Assembly (NCBI RefSeq): GCF_014640435.1
Contig: NZ_BMGY01000035.1
Span: 1 to 49,735 of the forward strand
Direction: 5' to 3'
Length of the DNA stretch: 49,735 nt
Source of the DNA: Hymenobacter frigidus
Lineage (GTDB): Bacteria; Bacteroidota; Bacteroidia; Cytophagales; Hymenobacteraceae
Positions 24,469 through 33,963 of the stretch are shown here, piece by piece; positions within the stretch are counted from its first letter, which is position 1, and each line of letters begins with the position of its first letter. Position numbers and translations under genes: made by a program. Below the pieces are notes generated by a model, which was not told the DNA's origin, did not search any database, and worked only from the letters and a program-made list of their open reading frames with translations.

Positions 24469-24747
24469 ATGAAACTACTCCTGAGTTGCCTGTTGTTTTT
24501 CAATCTGCTGTGTTTCCTGCTCTTTGCCCTGGATAAACGCAAAGCCCAACGGGACCAGCGGCGCATGGCCGAAAAAATGCTGCACCTAGCCACGCTGCCG
24601 GGCGCGACGCCCGGCGCGTGGGCGGCTATCTGGCTGCTGCACCATAAAAACCGCAAGGCTGCTTTCTGGGGCGTTACCCTGGGGCTGACGCTGCGGCAAG
24701 GGGCGGTGCTCTATTTCACGTGGCCCTATTTTCAGGCGCCGTTGTAA
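24469..24747 (+). CDS. DUF1294 small membrane protein
   Basis: The 92 residues start with a membrane helix (LLSCLLFFNLLCFLLFALDK), then KRKAQRDQRRMAEKMLHLA, TLPGATPGAWAAIWLLHHKN, RKAAFWGVTLGLTL. This is the DUF1294 pattern, whose function is unknown. The ATG at 24469 was chosen because the hydrophobic start and the conserved LDKRKA follow it; an upstream in-frame ATG adds only Pro/Arg-rich sequence. It stands divergent from the AraC-type gene. Confidence 0.85.
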   Translation: MKLLLSCLLFFNLLCFLLFALDKRKAQRDQRRMAEKMLHLATLPGATPGAWAAIWLLHHKNRKAAFWGVTLGLTLRQGAVLYFTWPYFQAPL

Positions 24748-26143
24748 CCGGGTCAACCGCCTGCTTGCGGGGAACTGGGCCCTGCACCAGGCAAGCACGG
24801 GGAGTTCCGGAGCCGAAGCGCAGCGGCGGTCATTCGATAGGGTTCACAAAAACGACCGTTTGCGCAAACTGAAAAAAGGGTTTCATACTGGTACATGACC
24901 CCGCGATACACAACAAATGGATGCCCCCGAAAGGCGCGCCTTTCAAACTTGGCCACTCCAGGCCCACCTTCGTCGGTGCCCCCTGGACCGCCTCACTTCG
25001 GCCCTGGCGGCACCGACGGCGGAATCCAATGTTTCTGGTAAACGGCTTCCGTGTAGAACAACCCGTCCATCACGAGTGGTAATCGCATCTGCGTTTCCCG
25101 GTACCCAAACGGCATGGCAATCAGGGGCTCTCGCAACCATTGCGGGAGCGCAGGCTTGCGAAAGTCGAGGAACAGAAAGGGCTGCTTCGTCTGCTCTAGT
25201 AGGTATTCTATGCTGTTTTGCTTGTGTTTCTTCACATTCAGCACGTGAAAGAAAAGAAGCTTCCCAAATTCGCCCCGGTAGCCCGTAAACCCCATGTGGT
25301 AATAGTGCTCGCCGTAGGCCTGCTTGAGGTAATCTCCCACCCTCGGATTCTGGTGGTAGAATTTGCGCTCGATATTCGCCCCGTTATACGTGAGGTGAGA
25401 AGAGGCCGACCACACCATCATTTTTCGGTCGCGGTACAGTTCGCGCTGGAGGAAAACGAGGTTATCGCCCATTTGCCGGTCCCGCACCTGTTCGTCTGAT
25501 TTCGCGAACTTCTTGGCTATTTCGGCAAGCGCGCTGCGACAGAATTGCTGCCAGAACAAGTGGTCCGGTAGCCGGGCTGTCGGCGAGACGGCCGTTGCTT
25601 TCAATTCAGCAAGGATGCCTTTGAAGGCCGTGTTTAGGACCAGCGTGTCAGCGGGGCTGGGCTTGGTGAGATAATCGGAGATGGCGACCGCCCGCTTTAA
25701 GGAAGCGCTGAACGCGCGCCATTTGGCGGTGTCCTGCACCAACCCCGAGTGGACAGCCTGCAGGTAACGTCTCAAGTCGGGAAGCAGGCTCTCGTCAGAG
25801 TAAGGGCCGGAGAATTTGCAGTCCATTCCGGCCAGTATCAGCGGCTTATCGGTGTTCTTCTGTTGGTCAATGTAGGCAAACAGCTCCTGCGTTTCCGTAC
25901 TAATCCAGAACGGATAAAGTGACTTCCGCGCGGCATCAATGGTCAATTTCCCGGCTTGGATTTCCTGCCAGGCCTTGTAGCAGTCATAAAACCCACTCTC
26001 AAAAGCAATGACGCTAAATCCCAGTTCCTGATGCAGAAATTTAACGAGCCGGGTTTTGGCCTTGAAGGCACTGCCGTCGTAATGGATTGGCTCGCCCAAT
26101 CCGACAATAGTAACCTGCTGGAGGCTTTGTTTAAGAGGGGCTA

Positions 26144-27246
26144 TACTCGTCACGAAGCAGTTTGCGAATCGAGAACATGAAATTTACGGGTTGGGAGGGA
26201 CGCGAGGTCTTGGCCAAACTCAGGAAGTCGGTTGAAGAAGTCGAGGACGGCCGTGCGGAACTGGCCTTTGGTGCGGTAGAAAGTGGTGTTGATAATCTTC
26301 TGGCGCAGGTACTTCCAAAAGCGCTCAATCAGGTTCAGGTTGGGCGAATACGGGGGCAGAAACACTTGACAAATCGGCTTATCGGCCAGCCAGGCCCGCA
26401 ATTCTTTGTTTTTGTAGTAGCGGGCGTTGTCGCACACGACGTAAATACGGGCCTTGTCGGGGTGGGCGGCCAGCAGCTGCTCGTACAGCCGCCGGGTGCT
26501 CTGGGCGTTGACGCAGGTGGTTTCGTCGAGCAGTACCTGCGTGGGCTCGTACGCATTGAGGGCGGCGTTGAGGTTGACCCGCTCGCGGCCGCTGACGGTG
26601 AGCAGGGGGCGCTCCTGGCCCACGGCGCACCAGGCGCGGGTGCAGCGCGTGTTGTGGGTGGGATGGGCCGCGTCGGCGTAATAGAGGACCGCTTCGCCCC
26701 GCTCGACATGGGCTTCGAGCACGGCCAATTCGTCCAGAAAGTCGGCTTGCGCCCCGGCATCGGCCTGGCAAGGCACGGGCGTGGTGAGCTTGTAGGTAAA
26801 GCCCAAGCGATGGAGCAGGTCCGTCAGGCCCGAGCGTGAGTAGTGCACCTGGTACGTGCGCAACAGCCAGTCTCGCACATGCTGACAGTCCGTGTAGAGC
26901 GTCGCGTTGACCTGCTGGCACAAGTGCGCCAATTGGGCGCTGGTCAGTAAGTCCCAGTAACCCGGCTGCTCGTGGGCCAGGTACTGGTCCACGCCTAACG
27001 TGCCAAAGGCCCGGACGTAACGGTAGACCGTGACTTCGTCCAGGCCCAGGTCATCGGCAATGGTGGCCAGTGGGCGACCCTTGTCCAGAAGCAGAATGAC
27101 CGTGACCTTGACATAGCCCGCCTCGTCACGCCGTTGCTTTTGCAACTGCCGCAACTGCTGGCGTTCGGGCGCGGTCAACTTCACGTTCATAACACAAGTT
27201 TAGGACTTTGCCGGTAACTTATTCGCAATTCACTTCGTGACGAGTA
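26144..27246 (-). mobile_element. IS630-family insertion sequence, complete
   Basis: The element is 1,103 bp. Its ends carry inverted repeats starting TACTCGTCACGAAG (26144 onward, and the complement ending at 27246), and both sides have the dinucleotide TA (26142-26143 and 27247-27248), the target duplication of the IS630/Tc1 group. One intact transposase gene fills it. It sits inside the erythromycin-esterase-like gene. Confidence 0.92.
26150..27190 (-). CDS. IS630-family transposase
   Basis: This intact 346-residue transposase has an N-terminal helix-turn-helix region (LATIADDLGLDEVTVYRYVR and a second winged segment HVRDWLLRTYQVHYSRSGLT). The DDE core follows, with the first Asp in LYYADAAHPTHN, the second in VVCDNARYYKNK, and Glu in LNLIERFWKYLRQK, preceded by the typical LPPYSPNLN. 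The length is normal. The start ATG lies about 55 bases inside the element's right end. It should be active. Confidence 0.95.
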   Translation of the reverse strand: MNVKLTAPERQQLRQLQKQRRDEAGYVKVTVILLLDKGRPLATIADDLGLDEVTVYRYVRAFGTLGVDQYLAHEQPGYWDLLTSAQLAHLCQQVNATLYTDCQHVRDWLLRTYQVHYSRSGLTDLLHRLGFTYKLTTPVPCQADAGAQADFLDELAVLEAHVERGEAVLYYADAAHPTHNTRCTRAWCAVGQERPLLTVSGRERVNLNAALNAYEPTQVLLDETTCVNAQSTRRLYEQLLAAHPDKARIYVVCDNARYYKNKELRAWLADKPICQVFLPPYSPNLNLIERFWKYLRQKIINTTFYRTKGQFRTAVLDFFNRLPEFGQDLASLPTRKFHVLDSQTAS

Positions 27247-27399
27247 TAAATCTGTATAATCTTCATTGGTCGGCTCTACGTTGCGGACCACGATTGCCTG
27301 GTCTCTTAGGTAGGCTACTCGGTCGACGGTGGGTTGGGCACCGGCCGGCGCCAGCGAGCATAGCAGCAGGAGCAGGAGCAACAGGTTTGGAAGGCGCAT

Positions 27400-27670
27400 G
27401 AATGGCAGGGGGGCACGCCGCGGCGTGGCACGAATAAGGCGGGGGTTCTGCCGAGTGGGGCCGCGCGTGCCGGGTCAGCAGCCTTTCTGGGGCTGGTTCC
27501 ACCTCGGGACGTGCCAACGGAGGAGGCGCTCGCGTGCCGAGAAGGTTGCAGGCAGCAAAGTAAGCGCTCCTTATTTTGAACGGGCCTCGTTTATCTTGGG
27601 ACCCTTTTGCTGAACGAGGCAAGCGAAGCGGCTAGAGTTAGTCAATACAGTTTTTGATATTACCGGACTT
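27400..27670. other. Intergenic, no gene seen
   Basis: Between the 5' end of the esterase-like gene and the terminator at 27671 I see no gene. The minus strand must hold the promoter of the esterase-like gene; no TAnnTTTG box is clear. Confidence 0.45.
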
Positions 27671-27716
27671 CATGAAAGAGCGCTGCCCCTAAAATCAGGG
27701 GCAGCGCTCTTTCATG
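27671..27716. terminator. Strong terminator hairpin after the metalloprotease gene
   Basis: Perfect 20-bp arms, CATGAAAGAGCGCTGCCCCT at 27671-27690 and its complement at 27697-27716, with a six-base loop. It begins 18 bases past the metalloprotease stop (minus strand); a T-rich tract follows on the plus side. Confidence 0.85.
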
Positions 27717-27733
27717 CATTATTTGTTTTTTCT

Positions 27734-30322
27734 TTAGCCTTTGGGATTCAGGGCTTCCTCTATCCGATCCGAAATATCCTGTAAATGGTAGCTGCTTAAG
27801 GCATCTTTTTGGCTCGGTAACGAAGCTTTTACGAGGGCATTAATCGTACGCAGCTCGGCTTTGGCCACGGAAACGACATCCCCGTGTTTCGCGTTGGCTT
27901 CTGCGGTGGGGGTGCCAGCAGATGGCACCCCCACCGCAGAAGCCAACGCGGGTTTGAGCAGTTCGATTACCTTCTCAACGTAAATTTTCTGCAGGTTGCG
28001 GCGGTAAACGTCAATGGACTGGTTGATTTTTACTTCTTTGAAAATGGAAGTGTTTATCTCCGCAAAAAACGAAGTTATCTTATAGGCTTTGTTCCCGTCA
28101 AAGGCCTCGCCGGCGATTAATTTGGATAGCGTATTGTGGCTGAGTAAGCGGGAAAGGATGGTTTCTTGACTCCGCGACACGACCATTATAGGGTTGCCGC
28201 CAATATTGTCCAACACCGGCTTGTCGAGTAGCCACAACGGCGTCGTAAACAAATTCTTGTCCAAAAAAGCCAGCGCTTCTTGTTGCGTGTCCGCCGGGGT
28301 GCGTTCGTAAACCGGGCCCGCCTGATCCACCGTTTTCGGGTTTTCGTAAACGCCCCCGATGTTTTTGGCTACGTGGCCCAAATAGCGGTTGTACTGCGCG
28401 GTCAACTGCCCGTACATGGTTTCCAGGTTTTTGTAGTCTTCGTTGGGCTCGCGGGTCCAGTCGGGCAGTTTGGTTAGGATGTATTGCAAGTTCTTGATGC
28501 CGTACTCGCTGGCTTTCATGGCGTTGTCGCCCAAATCTTCGTTTTGCGAGTGCGGGTCGTTCGGGTTGGTTTCGGTGCCAAACCAGTGCCGGCGGTTTTT
28601 TAATTTTGCGACCGTCACTTCATTTAAAATACCCACTTCATCGGCGGCGCTTTTGGCATTCGGCAATACCTTATACCCCCACTCGATCGCCCACAAATCA
28701 TAATCGCCGATGCGCGGGTAAAGGCCTTTGGCGGAAATGTTGTCCCCGGGCTGGGCCACGTAGTTAAAGCGGGCGTAATCCATGATGGAGGGCGTGTGGC
28801 CGTTGGCTTCCACCCACTTTTTGTTCCGCAGGTTTTCCACGGGCACCGTGGAGCTGGAGCCGTAGTTATGCCGCAACCCAATGGTGTGCCCCACCTCGTG
28901 CGACGAAACAAACCGGATCAAATCGCCCATCAGCTCGTCGCTGAATTCCATTTTACGGGCCTGCGGATCGCTCGCCGACGCCTGGATCATGTACCAGTCG
29001 TGCACCAGTTTCATGACGTTGTGGTACCAGTTAATGTGGCTTTCCATGATTTCGCCGCTGCGGGGGTCCGAAATGCTGGGGCCGCTGGCGTTGGATATTT
29101 CCGAGGGTTTGTACACAATCGCCGAGTGCCGGGCGTCGTCGAGGCTCCAGTTGGGGTCTTCTTTGGCGGTGGGGGCCACCTTGCCAACAATGGCGTTTTT
29201 AAACCCGGCTTGTTCGAAGGCTTTCTGCCAGTCGTTGACGCCCGCGATCAGGTAGGGTACCCATTTTTTGGGCGTCGCCGGGTCGATGTAAAAGACGATC
29301 GGCTCGCGCGGTTCCACCAATTCGCCCCGGTTGTAACGGGCCACGTCCTGGGGCTTGGGTTCCAGGCGCCAGCGTTTCACCAGCTGGATCTCTTTCACGC
29401 CCTGCGGGTTGGTGTCAAAATCGGTATACCCCACGGTAAAATACCCCACCCGCGGGTCGAAGTAGCGGGGCTGCATGGGTTTTTTCGGCAACACCACGAG
29501 CGACGTGTTGACTTCAATGGTAGCGGAACCCGTCAAATTGTTGGGTCCGCTCCCAGCCGCCGGCGGTCCGGGGCTGCCCGGGGCCGGGGTTACCGCCGGG
29601 GCCGGGGCGAGCGCGTAGGTTTTAACCGTGGTTACTTCAACGTTGGTGGGGAAACTGCGTACGTTTTCGATGTAACTCCGGTCGCCAATGAAATTGCCCA
29701 GCCGGATGCGGGTTTTGGCGGCCGCCGAACTGAACGAGAATATTTCGTTTTCCCCGTTGATGTAATCGGTAACGTCAACGACGCTGCCTTTCTTATTGGG
29801 GGCGTACGCGGCAACGTTAAAGGCGGCGACAATGGCCTGAATATTCGAGCGCTGCACGGCCTGGTACATGGCCTTGGTGCTGTCGGGGCTGTAGGTGCTA
29901 AACGATATTTTGCGCAGAAAAACGCGGTTGTTCGGCCCTTTTTCGAATCGAACGACCGAGCTGCCGATCTGGTCGCCGGCGTACCCGGCGGCCGCCCGCA
30001 CTTCGGCACCGGCTTTCGAAATTCGGTTGACCACCAGGATGTCCCGGCCCATCACCGAATCGGCCAGCTCGAAAAAGTACTTGTCGTCGACTTTGTGGAC
30101 TTTAAAAAGGCCGGTTCTGGTGATTGCCTTGTCAGTAATTACCGTTTTGTACGGTTTGGGCTGCGATTTCGGGGTGGCATTACCCTGCAGGCCGGCCGCG
30201 CCCGCCACTTTTTTTACCGTATCGGTGGCGGTGGGAACCGGGCCGGGCGTTGGGCGGGCTTGGCCGTAAGCGAGGCTGCTAAGGGCGGCAAACAGACCCG
30301 TTACGAGCAACTTTTTCTTCAT
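27734..30322 (-). CDS. Secreted zinc metalloprotease (DUF5117/DUF5118 type)
   Basis: The 862 residues start with a signal peptide (LLVTGLFAALSSLAYGQ), then a Pro-rich linker and a long N-terminal region with GLFKVHKVDDKYFFELADSV and MGRDILVVNRISKAG, as in Bacteroidota metalloproteases with DUF5118 and DUF5117 domains. The zinc site is HEVGHTIGLRH (His475, Glu476, His479, His485), the metzincin pattern. After it come NYGSSS, SIMDYARFNYVAQPGD and YDLWAIEWGYK, typical of the family. The protein is exported and probably degrades peptides or proteins in the envelope; substrates are unknown. MKKKLL at 30322 is preferred over an ATG two codons earlier. The gene contains a perfect palindrome near its 3' end and ends before a strong terminator. 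Confidence 0.9.
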   Translation of the reverse strand: MKKKLLVTGLFAALSSLAYGQARPTPGPVPTATDTVKKVAGAAGLQGNATPKSQPKPYKTVITDKAITRTGLFKVHKVDDKYFFELADSVMGRDILVVNRISKAGAEVRAAAGYAGDQIGSSVVRFEKGPNNRVFLRKISFSTYSPDSTKAMYQAVQRSNIQAIVAAFNVAAYAPNKKGSVVDVTDYINGENEIFSFSSAAAKTRIRLGNFIGDRSYIENVRSFPTNVEVTTVKTYALAPAPAVTPAPGSPGPPAAGSGPNNLTGSATIEVNTSLVVLPKKPMQPRYFDPRVGYFTVGYTDFDTNPQGVKEIQLVKRWRLEPKPQDVARYNRGELVEPREPIVFYIDPATPKKWVPYLIAGVNDWQKAFEQAGFKNAIVGKVAPTAKEDPNWSLDDARHSAIVYKPSEISNASGPSISDPRSGEIMESHINWYHNVMKLVHDWYMIQASASDPQARKMEFSDELMGDLIRFVSSHEVGHTIGLRHNYGSSSTVPVENLRNKKWVEANGHTPSIMDYARFNYVAQPGDNISAKGLYPRIGDYDLWAIEWGYKVLPNAKSAADEVGILNEVTVAKLKNRRHWFGTETNPNDPHSQNEDLGDNAMKASEYGIKNLQYILTKLPDWTREPNEDYKNLETMYGQLTAQYNRYLGHVAKNIGGVYENPKTVDQAGPVYERTPADTQQEALAFLDKNLFTTPLWLLDKPVLDNIGGNPIMVVSRSQETILSRLLSHNTLSKLIAGEAFDGNKAYKITSFFAEINTSIFKEVKINQSIDVYRRNLQKIYVEKVIELLKPALASAVGVPSAGTPTAEANAKHGDVVSVAKAELRTINALVKASLPSQKDALSSYHLQDISDRIEEALNPKG
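27891..27949. repeat. Perfect 27-bp inverted repeat inside the metalloprotease gene
   Basis: Arms at 27891-27917 and 27923-27949 are exact reverse complements around a five-base loop. Both arms are coding (ALASAVGVPSAGTPTAEANA). Such exact symmetry in coding DNA suggests a template-switch event that copied one arm from the other. Confidence 0.9.
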
Positions 30323-30749
30323 GTACATTTATTGGGGTGTTTCTTTAGTGGCGTTGGTTCGCGGCGGCGCGCCACGCCGGTGCATCCTGACCGGGGTGCT
30401 GGGCTGTCGGAGCGTGGCCCCGGCCCGGCGCTGGTGGGCCGCCTTGCCGCAAGGCGATCGGGCGGGCACCTGCTTCTTCACCGAGGAGTGGAAGGCATAA
30501 AAGCGGGTCTTGACTTGATCAGCGCATCGGCCCAGTGCTAAAGGTAGCGGGCAAACCATCGTCGACGCCGGCACTTACTGCTTGCGCCGGAATGGTGCCG
30601 TGCTCGTGCGCACAACCTGCTCGTTCAGTCGCTCATTGGCCATGCACCACGTGCGCACTCAATTCGTCGTTGACGAGCCTCACCGGCGGGCAGGCCCAAA
30701 CCAATCGGACCGTTTCCTTAAACCGGAGAGGGCGCATTCCCTTTACCAC
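30323..30749. other. Intergenic, no gene recognised
   Basis: Upstream of the metalloprotease. The plus strand is open from about 30535 but without family character before 30750. No repeat or promoter box was recognised. Confidence 0.4.
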
Positions 30750-30909
30750 ATTGGGGCGCTTCTTATTTTTCGTGTTGCTGGCACTGGCCGGCTATTTCCG
30801 AGCCAACGCCCAGGGACCGCCCAACCGGTACGTCGTCGTCACTTTTGAAGAGCGCTACCACGTCTCGCAGCACGGAGCCGTCGCGGCTGCTTATCTTGCC
30901 TTCCTATGA
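30750..30909 (+). pseudogene. 5' fragment of a secreted protein
   Basis: The frame gives a signal-peptide-like helix (GRFLFFVLLALAGYFRANAQ) and GPPNRYVVVTFEERYHVSQH, then stops being protein-like and ends at 30909, overlapping the next start. The VVVTFEERYHVSQHG phrase resembles the start of small secreted Bacteroidota proteins of unknown function. The remainder is gone. It is a tentative relict. Confidence 0.4.
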
Positions 30910-32624
30910 AACTACCAGTATGTTTTGCGGCATCGGCGACGTGGCGTTTGGCGGCGGCCGGGTTGCTACTCGGGGCCGGGCTGCCGTCGCAGGCGCAGAA
31001 TTTCGGGGCCATGATTCCGTACGCTTTGGGCGTTAATGTCAGGCCGTTGGGCATTGTCCTGGCCGATTTCAACGGCGACGGCCGTCTCGATGTGCTCACC
31101 GCCAACGACCCCACCCAATCGTTGAGCCTGCTCTATGGGCAGAGCAATGGCACGCTGGGCCAGTTGATGGTGCTGCCGGCGGCCGGGGCCGGCGCGGTGG
31201 CCCTGAAGGTCGGCAACCTCAACCGCGACGGCCGGCCCGATGCCGTGGTGGCCGGGTCCCGCACCGGCGGTTCGCTATTGAATGCGACGACCGGTGTACT
31301 CATCCCGCCGGGTTCGCAGTTTACGATGCACATGACCAGCAATCCCGGGGCGATGGCCCTCGGTGACGTGGATGGCGACGGCCAGCCCGACGTGGTGACG
31401 GTCGCCGCGGCCAGCACGGCTACCAGCCGCGACGAGCAAGTTTCCGTGCTGCTGGGCCGCGTCAATGGGTCTTTTGCGCCGGCCCGTACCTTCCCGTTGG
31501 CCGTGGGCAGCCAGCCCGAAGCCGTGGCGTTGGGCGACGTGAACGGCGACGGCCGGCCCGACATGGCCGTGGCCAACGCCGGCACCGATGCGGTGGACGT
31601 GCTCCTGAACCTGGGCGGCGGGGCGTTTGGGCCCGCCACGAGCTACGTGATGGGCGCGGGCACGGGGCCGCTGGGCATGGCCGTGAGCGACGTAAACGGC
31701 GATGGGCAGCCCGACCTGCTCACGGCCAATACCGGCGGCAGCGTGGGCGTGCGCCTGAATGCCGGGGGCGGCCAGTTTGGGCCGGCGGCCGCCTACCCCG
31801 TGGGCGCAGCACCGGTGGGCATCGCCGTGGGCGATGTCAACAACGACGGCCTCCCCGACGTGGTCACAGCCGGCTTCGGCAGCGACCAGTTGTCGGTGCT
31901 GCTGGGAGCCGGCGCGGGCCTGTTCGGACAGGTTACGAACTACACCACTGGCCTTGGCAGCAGCCCCATCAGCGTGGCCATCGGGGACGTGGACGGCGAC
32001 GGGGCCCCCGACTTGGTGTCGGCGAACTTCAACACGGGTACCGCCGGCGTATTTTTAAGCCAAGCCCCCATCCTGCCCTTGACCGGCCCCGCGAGCGGCA
32101 GCGCGGGCGCACCCATTACCCTGCGCGGCACCCGGCTGGCTGGAGCCACCGCGGTGACCTTCAGCAGCCGCACGCAGGTGGTGGCGACCGTGCCGGCCGC
32201 CAGCTTCACCAGCACCAACTACACGGCCACCCCCAACACCATCGGGCTCTTGGTGCCCGCCAGCCTGGCTGCGGGTGCCTACGCGATGGCGGTGGTGACG
32301 CCCCACGGCACCAGCCCGGCCAGCAGTTTTAGCGTTACGGCCCCCCTGGCGGTGATGCCCCGCCTACAGGCTGAGTTGGTGGCTGTATTTCCGAGCCCAA
32401 CTCACGCGAGGGCCACGGTACAGGTGCCATCGATGGCCGGTGTCGGTGCCGTTGCCTTGCGCATCTGCGACGCACTGGGCCGCCCTGTGCGCACCATAGA
32501 GGTTGCATTGCCTGCCGCCGGCTTGCGTCACGAGCTGGACTTGCGGGGTCTCACCCCGGGCCTTTACGTGGTGCAGGTGCAGGTCGGGGCGTATACAGTC
32601 ACGCGCCGCCTGGTGGTAAATTAA
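30906..32624 (+). CDS. Secreted FG-GAP/VCBS repeat protein with T9SS sorting domain
   Basis: The 572 residues open with a signal peptide (WRLAAAGLLLGAGLPSQAQ). About seven FG-GAP/VCBS repeats follow (VLADFNGDGRLDVLTAN, ALGDVNGDGRPDMAVAN, AVGDVNNDGLPDVVTAG), each with a calcium-binding DxNxDGxxD loop, together forming a beta-propeller. Then comes an IPT/TIG-like domain (ASGSAGAPITLRGTRLAGAT), and finally a type A T9SS sorting domain (VFPSPTHARATVQV to GLYVVQVQVGAYTVTRRLVV). It should be exported across both membranes and attached to the surface or released. Its ligand is unknown. The ATG at 30906 immediately precedes the signal peptide. Confidence 0.9.
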   Translation: MKLPVCFAASATWRLAAAGLLLGAGLPSQAQNFGAMIPYALGVNVRPLGIVLADFNGDGRLDVLTANDPTQSLSLLYGQSNGTLGQLMVLPAAGAGAVALKVGNLNRDGRPDAVVAGSRTGGSLLNATTGVLIPPGSQFTMHMTSNPGAMALGDVDGDGQPDVVTVAAASTATSRDEQVSVLLGRVNGSFAPARTFPLAVGSQPEAVALGDVNGDGRPDMAVANAGTDAVDVLLNLGGGAFGPATSYVMGAGTGPLGMAVSDVNGDGQPDLLTANTGGSVGVRLNAGGGQFGPAAAYPVGAAPVGIAVGDVNNDGLPDVVTAGFGSDQLSVLLGAGAGLFGQVTNYTTGLGSSPISVAIGDVDGDGAPDLVSANFNTGTAGVFLSQAPILPLTGPASGSAGAPITLRGTRLAGATAVTFSSRTQVVATVPAASFTSTNYTATPNTIGLLVPASLAAGAYAMAVVTPHGTSPASSFSVTAPLAVMPRLQAELVAVFPSPTHARATVQVPSMAGVGAVALRICDALGRPVRTIEVALPAAGLRHELDLRGLTPGLYVVQVQVGAYTVTRRLVVN

Positions 32625-32726
32625 GCCTTCCTGCCACGCGGTCCCCGTTCCTTTTACCGCTATCGCTTTTCTGCTCCTTTTGCTAGTCAGACTTTTTTCC
32701 CGAACTCCTGCTGTCAGGGATGGGAG

Positions 32727-33218
32727 CTACACCACGCTGGGCCGGGTTGGATTCACGTAATCAAAGCCTGTTTGCTCAAACAACTCTTCGAGGGCTTCTA
32801 CGCCGTAGGCTACCTTGAAGTCACGCTCGGCTGGGGCAATGGGAATAAGCCACAAACACTGCACTTGCTGCGCCTGGTAAGGCATCCGCTCCAGCGCGGG
32901 ACCGTCCAGGTAGGGGAGCGACACCAGGCCGCAGGAACAAGCCGAATCCGGCAGCCAAGGCACGCCAAAATTCACCGCATGGTCCACGCCCAGGGCGTGC
33001 GCTGTTTGATGGTAATGGGCCACGGCCGTCAGCAAGTCCACCAGTTCCGGGCTTTGGCGCGGCGAGAAGAGGTGCAGTTCGAGCAGCTGGGGCATGTCCG
33101 GCCAGGACATGCCGCACGTCGTATACGTCCACATCGTCCGCGCAAGCGTTGGGGCAAATTCCAGTACCCGAAACGTGGCGGGTACATGATGAAAGGAGGG
33201 TCGCTGGGTAGCCAACAC
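32727..33218 (-). CDS. Suppressor-of-fused (SUFU) domain protein
   Basis: This 163-residue protein includes WTYTTCGMSWPDMPQLLELH, then FSPRQSPELVDLLTAVAHYH, GLVSLPYLDGPALERMPYQA and LWLIPIAPAERDF, matching the bacterial SUFU-like domain. In bacteria these single-domain proteins are often immunity proteins in polymorphic toxin systems. No toxin gene is adjacent. A stop codon in frame just upstream limits the start to about 33218-33221 (TTG or GTG), so a few N-terminal residues of the family may be missing. Confidence 0.8.
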   Translation of the reverse strand: MLATQRPSFHHVPATFRVLEFAPTLARTMWTYTTCGMSWPDMPQLLELHLFSPRQSPELVDLLTAVAHYHQTAHALGVDHAVNFGVPWLPDSACSCGLVSLPYLDGPALERMPYQAQQVQCLWLIPIAPAERDFKVAYGVEALEELFEQTGFDYVNPTRPSVV

Positions 33219-33478
33219 CGCCGGTGGTGCGCCCTACTGGCAGACATAGTGAGTAAGCAGCGCCTCCTGATAGGGGTTCTTCTTCCTAAAGGGCGGTTTT
33301 ACACGCGAAGCCCTTTATCAAAAAGGGTAGCCCAAAAACCTCCTTAAAAAGGGCGATTCCAAGCAATCCAGAGGGTATGCCAGCTTTATCAAAAAGGAAA
33401 TCCTCTCTGGTAAAGCAAACTCAATAAGGCAGCAAGTATCATATAACCAAAACGTTAAATGCTTAGCGTGTAAATTCG
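33219..33478. other. Intergenic with short repeats
   Basis: It contains two direct copies of TTTATCAAAAAGG (33314-33326 and 33385-33397), the first within the palindrome CCCTTTATCAAAAAGGG, and several CCTTAAAAAGGG-like palindromes. No gene was recognised. Confidence 0.5.
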
Positions 33479-33486
33479 TACTTTTG
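33479..33486 (+). promoter_or_regulatory. Bacteroidota-type -7 promoter box
   Basis: TACTTTTG matches TAnnTTTG exactly. The -33 position lacks a clear TTG (AACGTTAAAT lies in range). Transcription would begin near 33491, just upstream of the coiled-coil protein gene. Confidence 0.55.
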
Positions 33487-33576
33487 CAACGAGAACCCCT
33501 CAATGCGGGCAGGGCGGGCATAGAGGCCGCCATCAAGGCGGGCACGGCGGCCAGTGTGCAGCAGCTGTTGGGTGTG

Positions 33577-33963
33577 ATGCAGCAGCTCGTGGCCAGTGTG
33601 CAGGAGAGTGCCCGCCAAAGCACGGCGTCCGCAGCGGATTATCGGACGGCCACGGCCGCTGCACCTCGTTCCATCCCGGTGGATTTTAAGCAGGGCTGGC
33701 GTTGGGTGGCGGGCCTGGTGTTGGTGCCGTTGATGGCCCTGCTGCTGGGACAGGCCGTAACGGGGCAGTTCTCAAAGGTGGACAAAGAAGATTATGAGCA
33801 GCTCCAGGCGCAGCAGCAGCAGTTGCAGGCGAAGCACGCCGCCTTGCAGGTCCAGAATAAGGAGTTCGACAAGGAAGGCGTCTACTACCTTAACCAGATT
33901 AAAAAGTACAAGGCTAAAAACCGTAAAACGACCGATTTTCCGGCCTGTAAGGTAGCCAAGTGA
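33577..33963 (+). CDS. Single-pass membrane protein with coiled coil, unknown function
   Basis: From the ATG at 33577 the protein has 128 residues; the frame is open to a TTG at 33484 (159 residues), but that overlaps the promoter box at 33479-33486, so the inner start is preferred. It has one membrane segment (WRWVAGLVLVPLMALLLGQ), then a long Gln/Leu/Lys coiled coil (YEQLQAQQQQLQAKHAALQV) and a basic end (YLNQIKKYKAKNRKT). This layout resembles accessory mobilisation proteins of Bacteroidota plasmids, but no specific family was recognised. A possibly truncated 5' end fits its surroundings. Confidence 0.5.
   Translation: MQQLVASVQESARQSTASAADYRTATAAAPRSIPVDFKQGWRWVAGLVLVPLMALLLGQAVTGQFSKVDKEDYEQLQAQQQQLQAKHAALQVQNKEFDKEGVYYLNQIKKYKAKNRKTTDFPACKVAK

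Larger units (their letters stand above)
24993..27399 (-). pseudogene. Erythromycin-esterase-like secreted protein, split by an IS630-family element
   Basis: The 5' part (27399-27247) encodes a signal peptide (LLLLLLLLCSLAPAGAQPTV) and reaches NVEPTNEDYTDL. The 3' part (26141-24993) continues APLKQSLQQVTIVGLGEPIH and includes VIAFESGFYD, LILAGMDCKFSGP and MMVWSASSHLTYNG, typical of the erythromycin esterase superfamily (EreA/EreB-like hydrolases). Removing the element and one TA copy restores one open frame of 433 residues, with TTA GCC CCT at the joint. No other damage is visible, so the insertion looks recent. Most chromosomal relatives have unknown substrates; macrolide activity should not be assumed. 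A shortened protein starting inside the element's end at 26153 lacks the signal peptide. Confidence 0.85.
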
